Part shown: positions 44,520 through 53,026 of the stretch, piece after piece
Numbering within the stretch: position 1 is the stretch's first letter
Layout of the letters: every line of letters starts with the position of its first letter
From: Ilumatobacter coccineus YM16-304
GTDB taxonomy: Bacteria > Actinomycetota > Acidimicrobiia > Acidimicrobiales > Ilumatobacteraceae
Length of the DNA stretch: 64,000 nucleotides
NCBI RefSeq assembly: GCF_000348785.1
Contig: NC_020520.1
Span: 3,224,001 to 3,288,000 of the forward strand
Direction of reading: 5' to 3'
The notes under the pieces: generated by a model
The model's database searches: none
The model's input: the letters and a program-made list of their open reading frames with translations, nothing else
What the model was told of the DNA's origin: nothing
Translations under genes and position numbers: made by a program

Positions 44520-44542
44520 GACGTCGCTCCGGGAGCAACGTC
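44520..44542. repeat. Small hairpin, repeat family B
   Basis: GACGTCGCTCC-G-GGAGCAACGTC, eleven-base arms with one mismatch. It lies in the divergent region between the thioesterase and SnoaL-like genes and shares its GCTCC-GGAGC tip with the hairpins at 20824 and 41297. Confidence 0.5.
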
Positions 44543-44657
44543 GTCGACCTCGGATCGAGCCTGCTGGTATGGCGTCCGCCTCGGGTCGCATCGACCAGCA
44601 TCAATACAGTCGGTGTCACCACCACGTCAACACACCATCATGAGAAATGGGGATTCC

Positions 44658-45266
44658 ATGACATCATCACCCGACAACCCGAGCCGTCGGTCGGTCGCCC
44701 GGCGAGCGGTCATCGGCGGAGGCGGGGCCGCGCTGGTCGCCGGTTCCGCGGCTGCGCTGCTTCCGAGCGGAACGGTCAGCGCCGGCCGGAGCTCCAACCC
44801 GGCGCGAGCCGCCGACGAACTCGCCATCCGCCAACTCAGCGTCAACTACGCGCTGGGCACTGATGCGATCGGCGCCGGCGACATCGCCGGCGGCAGAGCG
44901 CTGTACGAGCAGGCCTTCACCGCCGAGGCGACGATCGCGGCCGGTTTCGATCGCGCTGCGCCCGCCCTCGTCGCCAACGGACGCGACGAGTGGGCCGACG
45001 TCGTGATCGGTGCCTTCCAGTCGTACTCGGCCACGCAGCATCTGCTCGGCACCATCAACATCACGATCGACCAGCGAGGCCGCTCGGCGCAGATGACCTC
45101 GTATCTCGAGGCCACGCACGTCCTCCGCGCGAGCCAGGAACTCCTGATCGTGAAGGGCACGTACATCGACACGGTCGAGTCCGACCGTGGCGACTGGCGG
45201 ATCACCGAGAGATTCCTCCAGTTCATGTCGTACAACACGGTGCCTCGCACGCTGCCCGCGCTCTGA
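44658..45266 (+). CDS. Exported SnoaL/NTF2-like protein with Tat signal
   Basis: 202 residues from ATG 44658, chosen for GGGGAT 3 bases upstream; ATG 44640 is an alternative. A twin-arginine leader is clear: RRSVARRAVIGGGGAALVAG followed by SAAALLPSG. After it, DELAIRQLSVNYALGTDAIG, GRALYEQAFTAEATI and RSAQMTSYLEATHVL match the SnoaL-like NTF2 cone fold used by steroid isomerases, polyketide cyclases and hydratases. Exported, folded in the cytoplasm. 88 bases upstream of the enolase-superfamily gene, perhaps cotranscribed. Confidence 0.78.
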   Translation: MTSSPDNPSRRSVARRAVIGGGGAALVAGSAAALLPSGTVSAGRSSNPARAADELAIRQLSVNYALGTDAIGAGDIAGGRALYEQAFTAEATIAAGFDRAAPALVANGRDEWADVVIGAFQSYSATQHLLGTINITIDQRGRSAQMTSYLEATHVLRASQELLIVKGTYIDTVESDRGDWRITERFLQFMSYNTVPRTLPAL

Positions 45267-45353
45267 TCCGAGGCGCCCGCTGCGGGCACGCCTTCACCGA
45301 ACACCGTCCTGTCACCTTCCTGCATCGCGAGTCCGATGTGGGAAGGTGGCGGG

Positions 45354-46547
45354 GTGAAGATCTCCGACGTCACGACGTTCGTCATCAAGAACCCGCCGCC
45401 CGCGTTCGGCGGCAAGTACTTCATCGTGGTCAAGGTCACGACCGACACCGGCATCGTCGGATACGGCGAGATCTACGCCGCCACGTTCGGCCCGCACACG
45501 ATCAAGGCGATGGTCGACGACGTGGCCGCTCGCTGGGTGTTCGACCAGGATCCGAGCCAGATCGAGCTGATGTGGCGGCGGATCTATTCGAGCGGCTACT
45601 CGCTGCGCCCCGACCCGACCCTCGTCGGCATCATGAGCGGTATCGAGATGGCCTGCTGGGACATCGTCGGCAAGGAGGTCGGCAAACCGATCGCCGATCT
45701 CCTCGGCGGGCGGGTGCACGACCGTCTCCGCACCTACACCTACCTCTACCCGAGCGCGGGTTGGCGCGAGGTGTACACGAACCCCGAGCACGCTGCTGCT
45801 CGTGCGGTCAACGAGGTCGAGCGCGGGTTCACCGCGTTGAAGTTCGACCCGGCGGGGCCGTACACGGCGTTCGACGGCCACCAGCCGAGCCTCGACGACC
45901 TGGCGCTGTCGACGCAGATGATCTCGGCGATCAAGGGCGCGGTCGGCACGAAGGCCGATCTGCTGTTCGGCACGCACGGTCAGTTCACGGCGTCGGGTGC
46001 GATCCGCATGGCCAAGGCGATCGAGCCGTACGGCCCACTGTGGTTCGAGGAGCCGACCGCCCCAGATCAGCCGGAGGAGATGGCGAAGGTCGCACGGCAG
46101 ACCACGATTCCCATCGCGACCGGTGAGCGCCTGACCACCATCTCGGAGTTCGCCGCGCTGGCTCGCCACGGGGCCGCGTCGATCTGGCAGCCGAACCTCG
46201 GACGCTGCGGCGGCATCCTGGCGGGCAAGAAGATCGCGGCGATCGCCGAGGCCAACGGCTGCCAGATCGCTCCGCATCTGTACTCAGGCCCGATCCTCGG
46301 TGCGGCGAACGTGCAACTCGCGGCCACCTTGCCGAACCTGCTCATCATCGAAGGCATCCGTGAGTGGGGCGGCTTCCACGCCGACCTCCTCACCACGCCG
46401 ATTCAGTGGGAGGAGGGTTACGTCATCCCGTCTCGCGAGCCCGGGCTCGGCGTCGAGTTGAACGAAGAGGTGGCGCTCGCCAACCCCTGGCCCGACGGCG
46501 ACGGCGGCCCCCTCCACCTCAGCATGGAACCCACCCCCATCCGTTGA
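45354..46547 (+). CDS. Enolase-superfamily (mandelate racemase/MLE group) protein
   Basis: 397 residues from GTG 45354, with GGAAGG about 10 bases upstream. N-terminal capping domain, then the barrel: GFTALKFDPAGPYTAF (catalytic Lys strand), LLFGTHGQFT, LWFEEPTAPD, IATGERLTT, and NGCQIAPHLYSG. Second and third metal-binding Glu (EEP, TGE) and the distal His are present. In most members the first metal ligand is D or E directly before xHG; here Gly stands there (FGTHGQ). Sugar-acid dehydratases of the galactonate/gluconate type are nearest. Activity uncertain. Confidence 0.8.
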   Translation: MKISDVTTFVIKNPPPAFGGKYFIVVKVTTDTGIVGYGEIYAATFGPHTIKAMVDDVAARWVFDQDPSQIELMWRRIYSSGYSLRPDPTLVGIMSGIEMACWDIVGKEVGKPIADLLGGRVHDRLRTYTYLYPSAGWREVYTNPEHAAARAVNEVERGFTALKFDPAGPYTAFDGHQPSLDDLALSTQMISAIKGAVGTKADLLFGTHGQFTASGAIRMAKAIEPYGPLWFEEPTAPDQPEEMAKVARQTTIPIATGERLTTISEFAALARHGAASIWQPNLGRCGGILAGKKIAAIAEANGCQIAPHLYSGPILGAANVQLAATLPNLLIIEGIREWGGFHADLLTTPIQWEEGYVIPSREPGLGVELNEEVALANPWPDGDGGPLHLSMEPTPIR

Positions 46548-46954
46548 TGCACGCGATCCTCGGTATCGCACTGTTCGCATTCATTGCCGAACTGATCTTC
46601 GAGTTGATCTTCGAACTCGTCGGGCAGATCATCGTCGAACTGTTCGGCGAACTGCTCCGCAAGATCTTCAGCGATCCGGATCTGCGAACGGCACTTCCGT
46701 GGGTGGCCGCCGTGTTCTCGGGGCTCGGCACCGGTGTGTGGCGCGGTTCGCTCGCCGACGAATTGACGTGGGGACTCGTCGCAGCGTTCACCATCGCCGT
46801 CATCGCGACCGTCGCTGCGCTCTGGTTCCGGCCGACGGGTTCACCGCCGAACTCGGTCGTCCGCCGCGTGTTCGTGTGGTGGCCAGCGAAGCGATCAGCC
46901 TGGTTCGCTGCGTTCAACCTGTGCTTCGTCATCGGATACCTGCTCGCGGCCTGA
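46547..46954 (+). CDS. Small integral membrane protein of unknown function
   Basis: 135 residues from ATG 46547, overlapping the previous stop by one base (TGATG), so translationally coupled to the enolase-superfamily gene. About four membrane segments; the first (ILGIALFAFIAELIFELIFE) has regularly spaced acidic residues. The second part carries a basic stretch (RRVFVWWPAKR) that should face the cytoplasm. No family recognised. Confidence 0.6.
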   Translation: MHAILGIALFAFIAELIFELIFELVGQIIVELFGELLRKIFSDPDLRTALPWVAAVFSGLGTGVWRGSLADELTWGLVAAFTIAVIATVAALWFRPTGSPPNSVVRRVFVWWPAKRSAWFAAFNLCFVIGYLLAA

Positions 46955-47268
46955 CCCGGAGCGACGGCTCCGTATCATCGACCCCATGACGTCCGAGACA
47001 CACCGCCGCAAACGGTGTCAGACACGGCCTGACATCCGTTGACCCCGTCATCCGGTGTCAGACACCGATTGACCGAACTCGGCACCGGCATCGCTCCGTA
47101 TCATCCACCCATGACGTCTGAGACAACCCGCCGCAAACGGTGTCAGACACGGCCTGACACAGGAAACCCTCACCGACTCGGCCCAGCGGCCGGCGCCGCG
47201 AGCGCCAGCGAGCCAGCCTGGCGTCATTGCTCGCACCTCCCATTCGCAAACGCACGTCTTGGCGGGCA
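46955..47268. repeat. 314-nt gap with a 68-nt direct repeat and four GGTGTC palindromes
   Basis: Copies at 46967-47034 and 47093-47160 (period about 126) are about 90 percent identical and begin GCTCCGTATCAT. Each contains ATGACGTC, then AAACGGTGTCAGACACGG (palindromes at 47014-47027 and 47139-47152). Another GGTGTCAGACACC lies at 47054-47066. Both repeats contain an ATG that opens a short frame (MTSETHRRKRCQTR and MTSETTRRKRCQTR), but the first stops after 17 codons and I do not call a gene. The rest of the gap, 47161-47268, shows nothing recognisable. Confidence 0.7.
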
Positions 47269-48192
47269 ATGACTGCCTATACCGAGCCGGAGTTCTTGCC
47301 GTGGGACGGGCGGCGGGTGCCGTTGACGTTCGTCGGCGGCTACCTGGGAGCCGGCAAGACGTCGGCGATCAACGAGTTGTTGGCGGCATCTGATCGGCCG
47401 ATCGCGGTGATCGTCAACGATGTCGGGGCGATCAACATCGACGCCCGCCTGGTGAAGAAGCGCAACGGCGACACGTTGGAATTGACCGACGGCTGTGTGT
47501 GCTGTTCGTCGATCGACGGGTTCGGTGCGGCGTTCGATCAGATCCGGGCGCGTGCGGTGCCGCCCGAGCACATCATCGTCGAGCTCAGCGGTGTGGCCGA
47601 GGCGTCGAACGTGATCCCGTGGGGCAACTCGGCGGGCTTCCTGCTCGACGGCGTGGTGATCGTTGCGGCGGTCGATCAGTTGGTCGACACCGGTCTGCCC
47701 GGCTGGGTCCGTCAGCACATCGATCGGCAGGTGTCGGAGGCCGACATGATCGTGTTGACGAAGACCGACCTGGCCGATCGTCCGACGACGACCGCGGCGA
47801 TCGCCCGTCTGGGCGAGCTCGCTCCCGGGGTGCCGGTGGTCGACGGTGGTCTCGGTCGCCGCGAGCCGGAAGCGCTCGGCCGGTTCCTCGCGCTCGGCGG
47901 GCACCGGGCGGGCGACATCGCCGCCGTGCCGGGGCCGACGCTGTTCGACCTGCACCAGACCGACATGATGCCGATCGACGGTCCGCTCGACCGGGGCGAA
48001 CTCGAGGCGCTGCTCGATCAGCTCCCTCGCCACTTCGGCGGACAGATCGTGCGAGCGAAGGGCGTGGTGGCGACGCCCGACGACGAACGGTTGCTGGTGC
48101 AGATCGTCGGTTCGCGACGCGAGATCTCGGTGCTGCTCCCGTCGGAGCGGCAGGATCCGACCGACCTCGTCGTCATCTCGCTCCGTCAGTGA
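47269..48192 (+). CDS. CobW/G3E-family GTPase (COG0523)
   Basis: 307 residues from ATG 47269. G3E GTPase motifs: Walker A GGYLGAGKTS, metal site GCVCC, VELSGVAE, and TKTDLAD. Members insert zinc, cobalt or nickel into targets or act in low-zinc survival; subgroup is unclear, and the C-terminal CobW_C domain is reduced. No zinc-uptake or cobalamin genes adjoin it, though B12-using genes occur elsewhere in the window. Ends in a family A palindrome. Confidence 0.88.
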   Translation: MTAYTEPEFLPWDGRRVPLTFVGGYLGAGKTSAINELLAASDRPIAVIVNDVGAINIDARLVKKRNGDTLELTDGCVCCSSIDGFGAAFDQIRARAVPPEHIIVELSGVAEASNVIPWGNSAGFLLDGVVIVAAVDQLVDTGLPGWVRQHIDRQVSEADMIVLTKTDLADRPTTTAAIARLGELAPGVPVVDGGLGRREPEALGRFLALGGHRAGDIAAVPGPTLFDLHQTDMMPIDGPLDRGELEALLDQLPRHFGGQIVRAKGVVATPDDERLLVQIVGSRREISVLLPSERQDPTDLVVISLRQ

Positions 48193-48193
48193 C

Positions 48194-48234
48194 CAACCTG
48201 GTTATTTCGATCCGGGATGGAAACAACCAGGTTG
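48194..48234. terminator. Palindrome, repeat family A copy 5
   Basis: Arms CAACCTGGTTATTTCGATCC and its partner around one G, 20 bases with two mismatches. It fills the whole 42-base convergent gap between the CobW and dnaE2 stops. Confidence 0.7.
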
Positions 48235-51200
48235 TCAGCGGAAGTCGCGGCTGGTGGTCTTGCCGGGGAGCGGCAGGGGTGCGAGGTGATCGGCGACGAT
48301 GTTGATGACGCCTTCGCTGCGTTCGAGCCTGCCGCGGATCAGCATCGCCGGGGCACCTCGGGCCACCTTGCGGAACCGAGCCCAACAGCCTTTCGACACC
48401 ACCACGTTGATGAGACCGAACTCGTCTTCGAGGTTGAGGAACGTGGTGCCCTGCGCGGTCATCGGCCGTTGACGATGGGTGACCACGCCAGCGACTCTGA
48501 CCGTGGAGGTCGGCTCGGCGTCCCACAGCTGCCGCGAGGTGAGCACGCCCAACTCCTCGAGCTCGCGACGCACGAAGATCGTCGGATGCCCCTCGGGTGA
48601 CACGCCCGTCGCCCACAGATCGGCGATCGCTTCTTCGACCGGGGTCATCCCCGGCAACCGCGGTGCATCGGCACCGGTGACGATCCCCGCGAGCCGTCCG
48701 GGCCGCGACTGCGCGGTGGCGCCCACCGACCACAGCGCTTCGCGACGGTCGAGGCCGAGCGACTCTTCGAACACGCCTGCCGTCGCCATGGCTTCGAGTT
48801 GGCCGAGCGTGAGCATCGGTACGCGTCGCACCAGGTCTTCGGTGCTGGTGTACGGGCCGCCACGATCGCGTTCGGCTTCGATCTCGTCGGCGAGTTCTTT
48901 GCCGATGCCGCGCACCGACGAGAGCCCCAGCCTGACCGCGAGCCCTTCGTCGAGCGACCGGTCGACCGCCGGTGCGGTGGCGAATCCGTGCGACACCGGC
49001 CGGGCCGTCGACCCGAGCGAGTCGGCGTGCGGTTCGAGCGTCGCCCACGACAACGACGCATTGAGATCGGGGGTGAGCACCACCACACCGTGGCGGCGAG
49101 CATCTTGCACCAGCGTGTGCGGCGACCAGAACCCCATCGGCTGCGCGTTGAGCAGCGCCGCGCAGAACGCCGCCGGCTCGTAGTGCTTGATCCAACTCGA
49201 TGCGTAGACCAGGTAGGCGAACGACACCGAGTGCGACTCCGGGAACCCGTAGTTGGCGAACGCCTTCAGCTTCACGAAGAGCTGGTCGGCGATGTCGCCG
49301 GTGATCCCGTTCTGTTCCATCCCTTCGTAGAGACGGGTCTTCAACGCCTCCATCCGGCGAGCCGACCGCTTCGACCCCATCGCTTGGCGCAGCTCGTCGG
49401 ATTCGGCCGGCGTGAACCCGGCGATGTCGATCGCCATCTGCATCATCTGCTCTTGGAACAACGGCACGCCCAGGGTCTTGGCCAACGAGTTCTCGAGCAG
49501 CGGATGCAGATACGTGACCGCCTCCTGGCCATTGCGGCGACGGATGTACGGGTGCACCGACCCGCCCTGGATCGGCCCCGGCCGGATGAGCGCCACCTCG
49601 ACGACGAGGTCGTAGAACTTGCGCGGCTTGAGCCGCGGCAGCGTCGCCATCTGCGCTCTCGACTCGATCTGGAACACCCCGACGGTGTCGGCGCGGCACA
49701 ACATCGCGTACACGTCGTCGTCCTGCGGGATCGTGGCCAGGTCGACGTGATACTTCCGATGTTCGGCAATGAGGTCGACCGCGTAGTGCAGCGCCGAGAG
49801 CATGCCGAGCCCGAGCAGGTCGAACTTCACCAGGCCGGTCGCCGCACAGTCGTCTTTGTCCCACTGCAGCACCGAGCGCTTCTCCATCCGCCCCCACTCG
49901 ACCGGGCAGACCTCGATGACCGGCCGATCGCAGATGACCATGCCGCCGGAGTGGATGCCGAGATGACGCGGCGCGTCTTCGACCTCGGCCGCAAGCTGAA
50001 GAACCGGAAGTGGGATCGTGCAATCGGGTTGGTCGGCGGTGGCGCCGACGTTGCCCCAGGCGTCGACTTCCTTCGACCAGGCATCTTGCTGACCGGGTTC
50101 GTACCCGAGCGCCTTCGCCATGTCACGGATCGACGAACGCGACCGATAGGTGATGACGTTGGCGACCTGTGCCGTGTGATGGCGTCCGTACGTCTCGTAC
50201 ACGTACTGGATGACCTCCTCACGGCGGTCGCTCTCGATGTCGATGTCGATGTCGGGCGGACCGTCTCGCTCCGGTGACAGGAACCGTTCGAACAGCAGAC
50301 CGAGCGACACCGCATCGGCGGCGGTGACCCCGAGGGCGTAGCAGACCGCCGAGTTCGCGGCGCTGCCTCTCCCCTGGCAGTAGATGTTCGATCGGCGGCA
50401 GAACTCGACGAGGTCCCACACGATGAGGAAGTAGCCGGCGAAGTCGAGTTGCTCGATCAACGCGAGTTCGTGGTCGATCGTCTTCCAGGCTCGGGCGCGC
50501 AACGACATGTCTTCGTGCGGTGGCGGCCGATCGCCGTACCGCTGCCCGGCCCCTCGGGCCACGACCTCGCGCAAGAACTCCATCTCCGACAGACGCGACC
50601 CGTCGGGCTGCTCCGGACACGGGAACGGCGGCAGCTTCGGGGCGACGAGGGCGAGGTCGAACGCTGCGGCTCGTCCGACCTCGGCCGCGATCTCGACCGC
50701 ACCCGGGAACCGCTTGAACCGTTCGGCCTGCTCGGCACCCGACCGCAGATGTGCACCCGCCGACGACGGGAGCCACGCATCGACGTCGGTCAGGCTGCGC
50801 CGAGACCGCACCGCTGCGAGCGCGGTGGCCAGCTTGCGCTGTGCGGGAGTGGCGTAGTGGACGTTGTTGGTCGCCACGCACTCGACGCCGACTCGCTGGG
50901 CGAGCTCGTGGAGGCCGTCGTTGCGTTCGGAGTCGGCGGGGTCTCCGTGATCCCACAGTTCGACGAGCACTCGGTCGGAGCCGAACGCATCGACGAGTCG
51001 ACGCAGTTCGCGTTCGGCGGCCGCCGGCCCGTCGTTGACCAACGCTGCGGGTACCGCACCTTTGCGACAACCGGTGAGCACCCAGCCGTGGCAGTGCGTG
51101 TCGGTGACCAACCCGTCGACGATGTCGTCGAATGCGAACTGTGGAGCCCCCTTCTCCCCCGCCAGATGGCCCTGACTGAGCAACCGCGACAACCTGGCGT

Positions 51201-51798
51201 AGCCGTCGGGACCGTCGGCGAGGACCACGAGGTGTGTGCCGGCCGGGTCGGGAGCGTGCGAGTCGGGCACCAAGCCGGTGTCTATCTGCATCTGCGTGTC
51301 GGCTTCGGTCCGGGCGACTCGGCGGTCGAGCAGTCGCCCGTCGGGGCGAGCGGTGAGGGTGATCTCGGTGCCGAACACCGTCGGCAACCCGACGGCCTTG
51401 GCCGCTTCGGCGAACCGGACGATCCCGTAGAACCCGTTGTGGTCGGTGACCGCCAACGCCTCGAGGCCGAGACGGGCCGCTTCGCTCGCGAGCTCTTCCG
51501 GGTGCGAGGCGCCGTCGAGGAACGAGAAGTTGGTGTGGCAGTGCAGTTCGGCATAGGGAACGCGGCACTCGCCTCCACGATCAGCGGAGCGGCCAGACAG
51601 ATCGTCGGGTGCTTCGAACGGCTGGCGTTTGCGGCTCCAGGCCGGACCGTCGCCACCGGCGTTCCACGACGGCGATCCGGGGGCGCGACCGTCTCGTCCG
51701 GTGCGCGGAGCCTTCGGTGTCGGACTGCGCCCGGTGGGCGTGTCGGACAACGTGGCCTCGAGTTCACTCCATGACCAGGAGGGGTTGTTGAAGCCCAT
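48235..51798 (-). CDS. dnaE2: Error-prone DNA polymerase III alpha subunit, DnaE2/ImuC
   Basis: 1187 residues from ATG 51798 (MGFNNPSWSWSELEATLS); a start 7 codons earlier (51819) is possible but falls inside the LexA region. N-terminal PHP domain: YAELHCHTNFSFLDGASH, VTDHNGFYG. Polymerase acidic residues: PPDIDIDIESDRREEV and LVKFDLLGLG. C-terminal OB part VRVAGVVTHRQRPMT ends KTTSRDFR. DnaE2 is the SOS-induced translesion polymerase working with ImuA' and ImuB, whose genes lie 3 kb away here. The promoter carries LexA boxes. Confidence 0.95.
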   Translation of the reverse strand: MGFNNPSWSWSELEATLSDTPTGRSPTPKAPRTGRDGRAPGSPSWNAGGDGPAWSRKRQPFEAPDDLSGRSADRGGECRVPYAELHCHTNFSFLDGASHPEELASEAARLGLEALAVTDHNGFYGIVRFAEAAKAVGLPTVFGTEITLTARPDGRLLDRRVARTEADTQMQIDTGLVPDSHAPDPAGTHLVVLADGPDGYARLSRLLSQGHLAGEKGAPQFAFDDIVDGLVTDTHCHGWVLTGCRKGAVPAALVNDGPAAAERELRRLVDAFGSDRVLVELWDHGDPADSERNDGLHELAQRVGVECVATNNVHYATPAQRKLATALAAVRSRRSLTDVDAWLPSSAGAHLRSGAEQAERFKRFPGAVEIAAEVGRAAAFDLALVAPKLPPFPCPEQPDGSRLSEMEFLREVVARGAGQRYGDRPPPHEDMSLRARAWKTIDHELALIEQLDFAGYFLIVWDLVEFCRRSNIYCQGRGSAANSAVCYALGVTAADAVSLGLLFERFLSPERDGPPDIDIDIESDRREEVIQYVYETYGRHHTAQVANVITYRSRSSIRDMAKALGYEPGQQDAWSKEVDAWGNVGATADQPDCTIPLPVLQLAAEVEDAPRHLGIHSGGMVICDRPVIEVCPVEWGRMEKRSVLQWDKDDCAATGLVKFDLLGLGMLSALHYAVDLIAEHRKYHVDLATIPQDDDVYAMLCRADTVGVFQIESRAQMATLPRLKPRKFYDLVVEVALIRPGPIQGGSVHPYIRRRNGQEAVTYLHPLLENSLAKTLGVPLFQEQMMQMAIDIAGFTPAESDELRQAMGSKRSARRMEALKTRLYEGMEQNGITGDIADQLFVKLKAFANYGFPESHSVSFAYLVYASSWIKHYEPAAFCAALLNAQPMGFWSPHTLVQDARRHGVVVLTPDLNASLSWATLEPHADSLGSTARPVSHGFATAPAVDRSLDEGLAVRLGLSSVRGIGKELADEIEAERDRGGPYTSTEDLVRRVPMLTLGQLEAMATAGVFEESLGLDRREALWSVGATAQSRPGRLAGIVTGADAPRLPGMTPVEEAIADLWATGVSPEGHPTIFVRRELEELGVLTSRQLWDAEPTSTVRVAGVVTHRQRPMTAQGTTFLNLEDEFGLINVVVSKGCWARFRKVARGAPAMLIRGRLERSEGVINIVADHLAPLPLPGKTTSRDFR

Positions 51799-51810
51799 CC
51801 ACCCCAGTAT

Positions 51811-51839
51811 CGAACACATGTGCTACGAACACAAGTTCG
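51811..51839 (-). promoter_or_regulatory. LexA box pair and -10 of dnaE2
   Basis: 51826-51839 reads CGAACACAAGTTCG, a perfect actinobacterial SOS box (GAAC-N4-GTTC). A second, degenerate box (GAACACATGTGC) lies 15 bases away at 51812-51823. On the minus strand, GATACT (51811-51806), overlapping the second box, could be the -10, placing the RNA start within a few bases of ATG 51798, so the mRNA may be leaderless. Confidence 0.75.
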
Positions 51840-51970
51840 ATCGAGTTGGATTCTCGGCGGCATCCACACGGTGCTCAGGCGGCACTCTCCATGCAGTGGT
51901 CGAACGTCACGCCGACCGGGCGCTCGTGGGGCATCGCATCGGTGACGCGCTGCGTCATGATGGGCCGTTC

Positions 51971-52876
51971 ATGAGTTCCGAGTCGGCGGCGAGACTGCAC
52001 CCCAAGGTCGTGTTGGCGCTCGTCTGCCTGATCGCGGCGTTGATCGGTCTCAACTTCACCGTCATCAAGTTCGCCCTCGAACGCACCACACCACTGCTGT
52101 TGGCGGGCATGCGCACCGTGGCGGGTGGCACGGCGCTGCTGACCTTCGCGTTGGCTCGCGGTCAGCGACTCCCGACGAAGCTCGGCGACTACGGCCGCAT
52201 CTTCGTCGTGTCGTTCAGCATCACCACCGTGTCGAGCGCCCTGCTGGTCTTGGGCATCGAGCGGGTACCGGCCGGCGTGGCGTCGCTGGTGTCGAGCACG
52301 ATGCCGCTGTTCACCGCACTGCTCTCGTTCGCGCTCCTCGGAGCCAGAGTGAACCGGCTCGGAGCGGTCGGACTGATCGTCGGCTTCGCCGGCACGGCCG
52401 TCTTGGCATCGCCGTCGCTGTCGGGCGACGCGGCGGCCACCGGTATCGGGATGCTCGTGCTGTCGGCGGTGGCCTGGGCCTTCGGCACCGTGTTCATGCG
52501 GTGGAAGGACTTCGGCGGGATCAGCCCGATCATGATCGTCGGCGTCCAGTTGTACATGTCGGCGGCGATCCTGATCCCTCTCGCCCTCGTCACCGAGGGC
52601 ACTGCCGACACGACCTGGTCGTGGAAGCTGCTACTCCCGGTGCTGTACGCCGGGATTCCGGCCAACGCCGTCACGTTCGCGTTGATGGCGTTCGTCACGC
52701 AGCGTGCCTCACCGACGCAGGCAGCGGCGAGCGCCTATCTGATTCCGGTGTTCGGCGTGGTGTTCGCCTGGCTGATCCGTGACGAGGTGCTCGGTCTGAC
52801 CGAGTTCGTCGGCGGTCTCCTCGTGATCGCCGGCGTCTACGTCGTGGTCACCGCCAACACCCGCCGCCACGCCTGA
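51971..52876 (+). CDS. EamA-family (DMT superfamily) transporter
   Basis: 301 residues from ATG 51971 (MSSESAARLHPKVVLALVCL). Two EamA repeats, ten membrane segments; NFTVIKFALERTTPLLLAGM and TQRASPTQAAASAYLIPVFG are family hallmarks. Start region is divergent from dnaE2 (173 bases). The LexA boxes lie about 130-160 bases from this start and are unlikely to serve it. Converges with a NUDIX gene through triple repeats. Confidence 0.85.
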   Translation: MSSESAARLHPKVVLALVCLIAALIGLNFTVIKFALERTTPLLLAGMRTVAGGTALLTFALARGQRLPTKLGDYGRIFVVSFSITTVSSALLVLGIERVPAGVASLVSSTMPLFTALLSFALLGARVNRLGAVGLIVGFAGTAVLASPSLSGDAAATGIGMLVLSAVAWAFGTVFMRWKDFGGISPIMIVGVQLYMSAAILIPLALVTEGTADTTWSWKLLLPVLYAGIPANAVTFALMAFVTQRASPTQAAASAYLIPVFGVVFAWLIRDEVLGLTEFVGGLLVIAGVYVVVTANTRRHA

Positions 52877-52885
52877 GACCGTCAC

Positions 52886-53026
52886 GACGATTTTCGGCCA
52901 GGCCAGATATCACCCTGTCGCCGCCGGCCACCACCCTGGGTGACGTGAAGGTGATTTTCGGCCAGGCCAGAAATCACCTTCTCGGTCGGTCTGAGGGTGA
53001 TTTTTGGCCAGGCCAGAAATCATCCC
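52886..53026. repeat. Three palindromic repeats with GGCCAGGCCAG core
   Basis: Copies at about 52886-52914, 52948-52980 and 52995-53026. Copy 2 reads AAGGTGATTTTCGGCC then AGGCCAGAAATCACCTT, an inverted repeat with 14-base arms and slight mismatches. Copy 3 runs over the end of the neighbouring NUDIX gene, supplying its stop codon (53020-53022). Confidence 0.7.
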
